DNA from: Cudoniella acicularis
Taxonomy: Eukaryota; Ascomycota; Leotiomycetes; Helotiales; Helotiaceae
NCBI GenBank assembly: GCA_013054445.1
Contig: JAAMPI010001255.1
Location: 1-16,965 of the forward strand
Length of the DNA: 16,965 nucleotides
Reading direction: 5' to 3'
The notes beneath the pieces were generated by a model that saw only the letters and a list, made by a program, of their open reading frames with translations, did not search any database and had not been told where the DNA came from. The stretch's first letter is position 1, and each line of letters begins with the position of its first letter. The position numbers and the translations under genes are program-made. Of the stretch, positions 16,864 through 16,965 are shown piece after piece.

Positions 16864-16965
16864 TTTGGTTGTCTTATGTGGATAGTATAACGATTGATGC
16901 CTATTACATGGACGACCGAGGATTCCTAAGGGTGGAGTCCGTTTTCCTTACTTGGCCACGATTAG
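16864..16965 (-). promoter_or_regulatory. 5' flank of the HET gene
   Basis: About 100 bp upstream of the ATG lie inside the window. A TTATACTA box sits about 20 bp upstream on the coding strand. Too little sequence to define a promoter. Confidence 0.25.

Noticed and set aside
15125..16885. Plus-strand ORFs of 73-84 codons within the HET gene
   Set aside because: They are shadows antisense to an intact 634-codon gene with clear HET motifs.

Overview
The window looks like a piece of the accessory, repeat-rich genome of a filamentous ascomycete (Pezizomycotina). The evidence is a HET-domain gene, Tad1-like LINE, Ty3-type LTR, piggyBac-like and Tc1/mariner-like debris, introns and codon use of fungal type, and above all the mark of repeat-induced point mutation (RIP). 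In the LINE at the left end I counted more than 30 in-frame stops; all are TAG or TAA and none is TGA, as expected if CpA was converted to TpA (CAA, CAG and TGG codons become stops). I do not name a species.

Layout. 1-2460: RIP-killed LINE ORF2 (reverse transcriptase plus RNase H), plus strand, running in from outside. 2705-3408: the 3' end of a second LINE of the same family, in the opposite direction. 3409-4714: a short (1306 bp) LTR element with two 142-bp LTRs, polypurine tract and one RIP-broken ORF. 4715-about 5389: N-terminal part of a piggyBac-like transposase. 5705-5918: solo LTR with a perfect 5-bp target duplication. 6002-6403: a 402-bp MITE with about 40-bp TIRs and TA duplication. 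6404-6849: a very AT-rich long palindrome, into whose terminus the MITE was inserted. 6850-8059: decayed DNA without recognised genes. 8060-9125: a broken gene of unknown family. 9668-9910: possible second solo LTR. 10066-11445: nearly complete Tc1/mariner-like element with three TAG stops in its transposase. 11752-12695: relic of an ASH1-type SET histone methyltransferase. 13583-14232: broken multi-C2H2 zinc finger gene. 14959-16863: an intact 634-residue HET-domain gene, the only full-length open gene in the window.

How it fits together. Everything but the HET gene is mobile or dead. The decay gradient runs left to right: saturated RIP at 1-5900 and 6404-6850, mild RIP in the Tc1-like element and the ASH1 and zinc-finger relics, none evident in the HET gene. 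The relics of ordinary chromosomal genes (SET methyltransferase, zinc finger, unknown gene) on the same strand next to a living HET gene suggest duplicated gene fragments captured in a RIP-prone block. No operon-like or pathway relation between the genes is visible.
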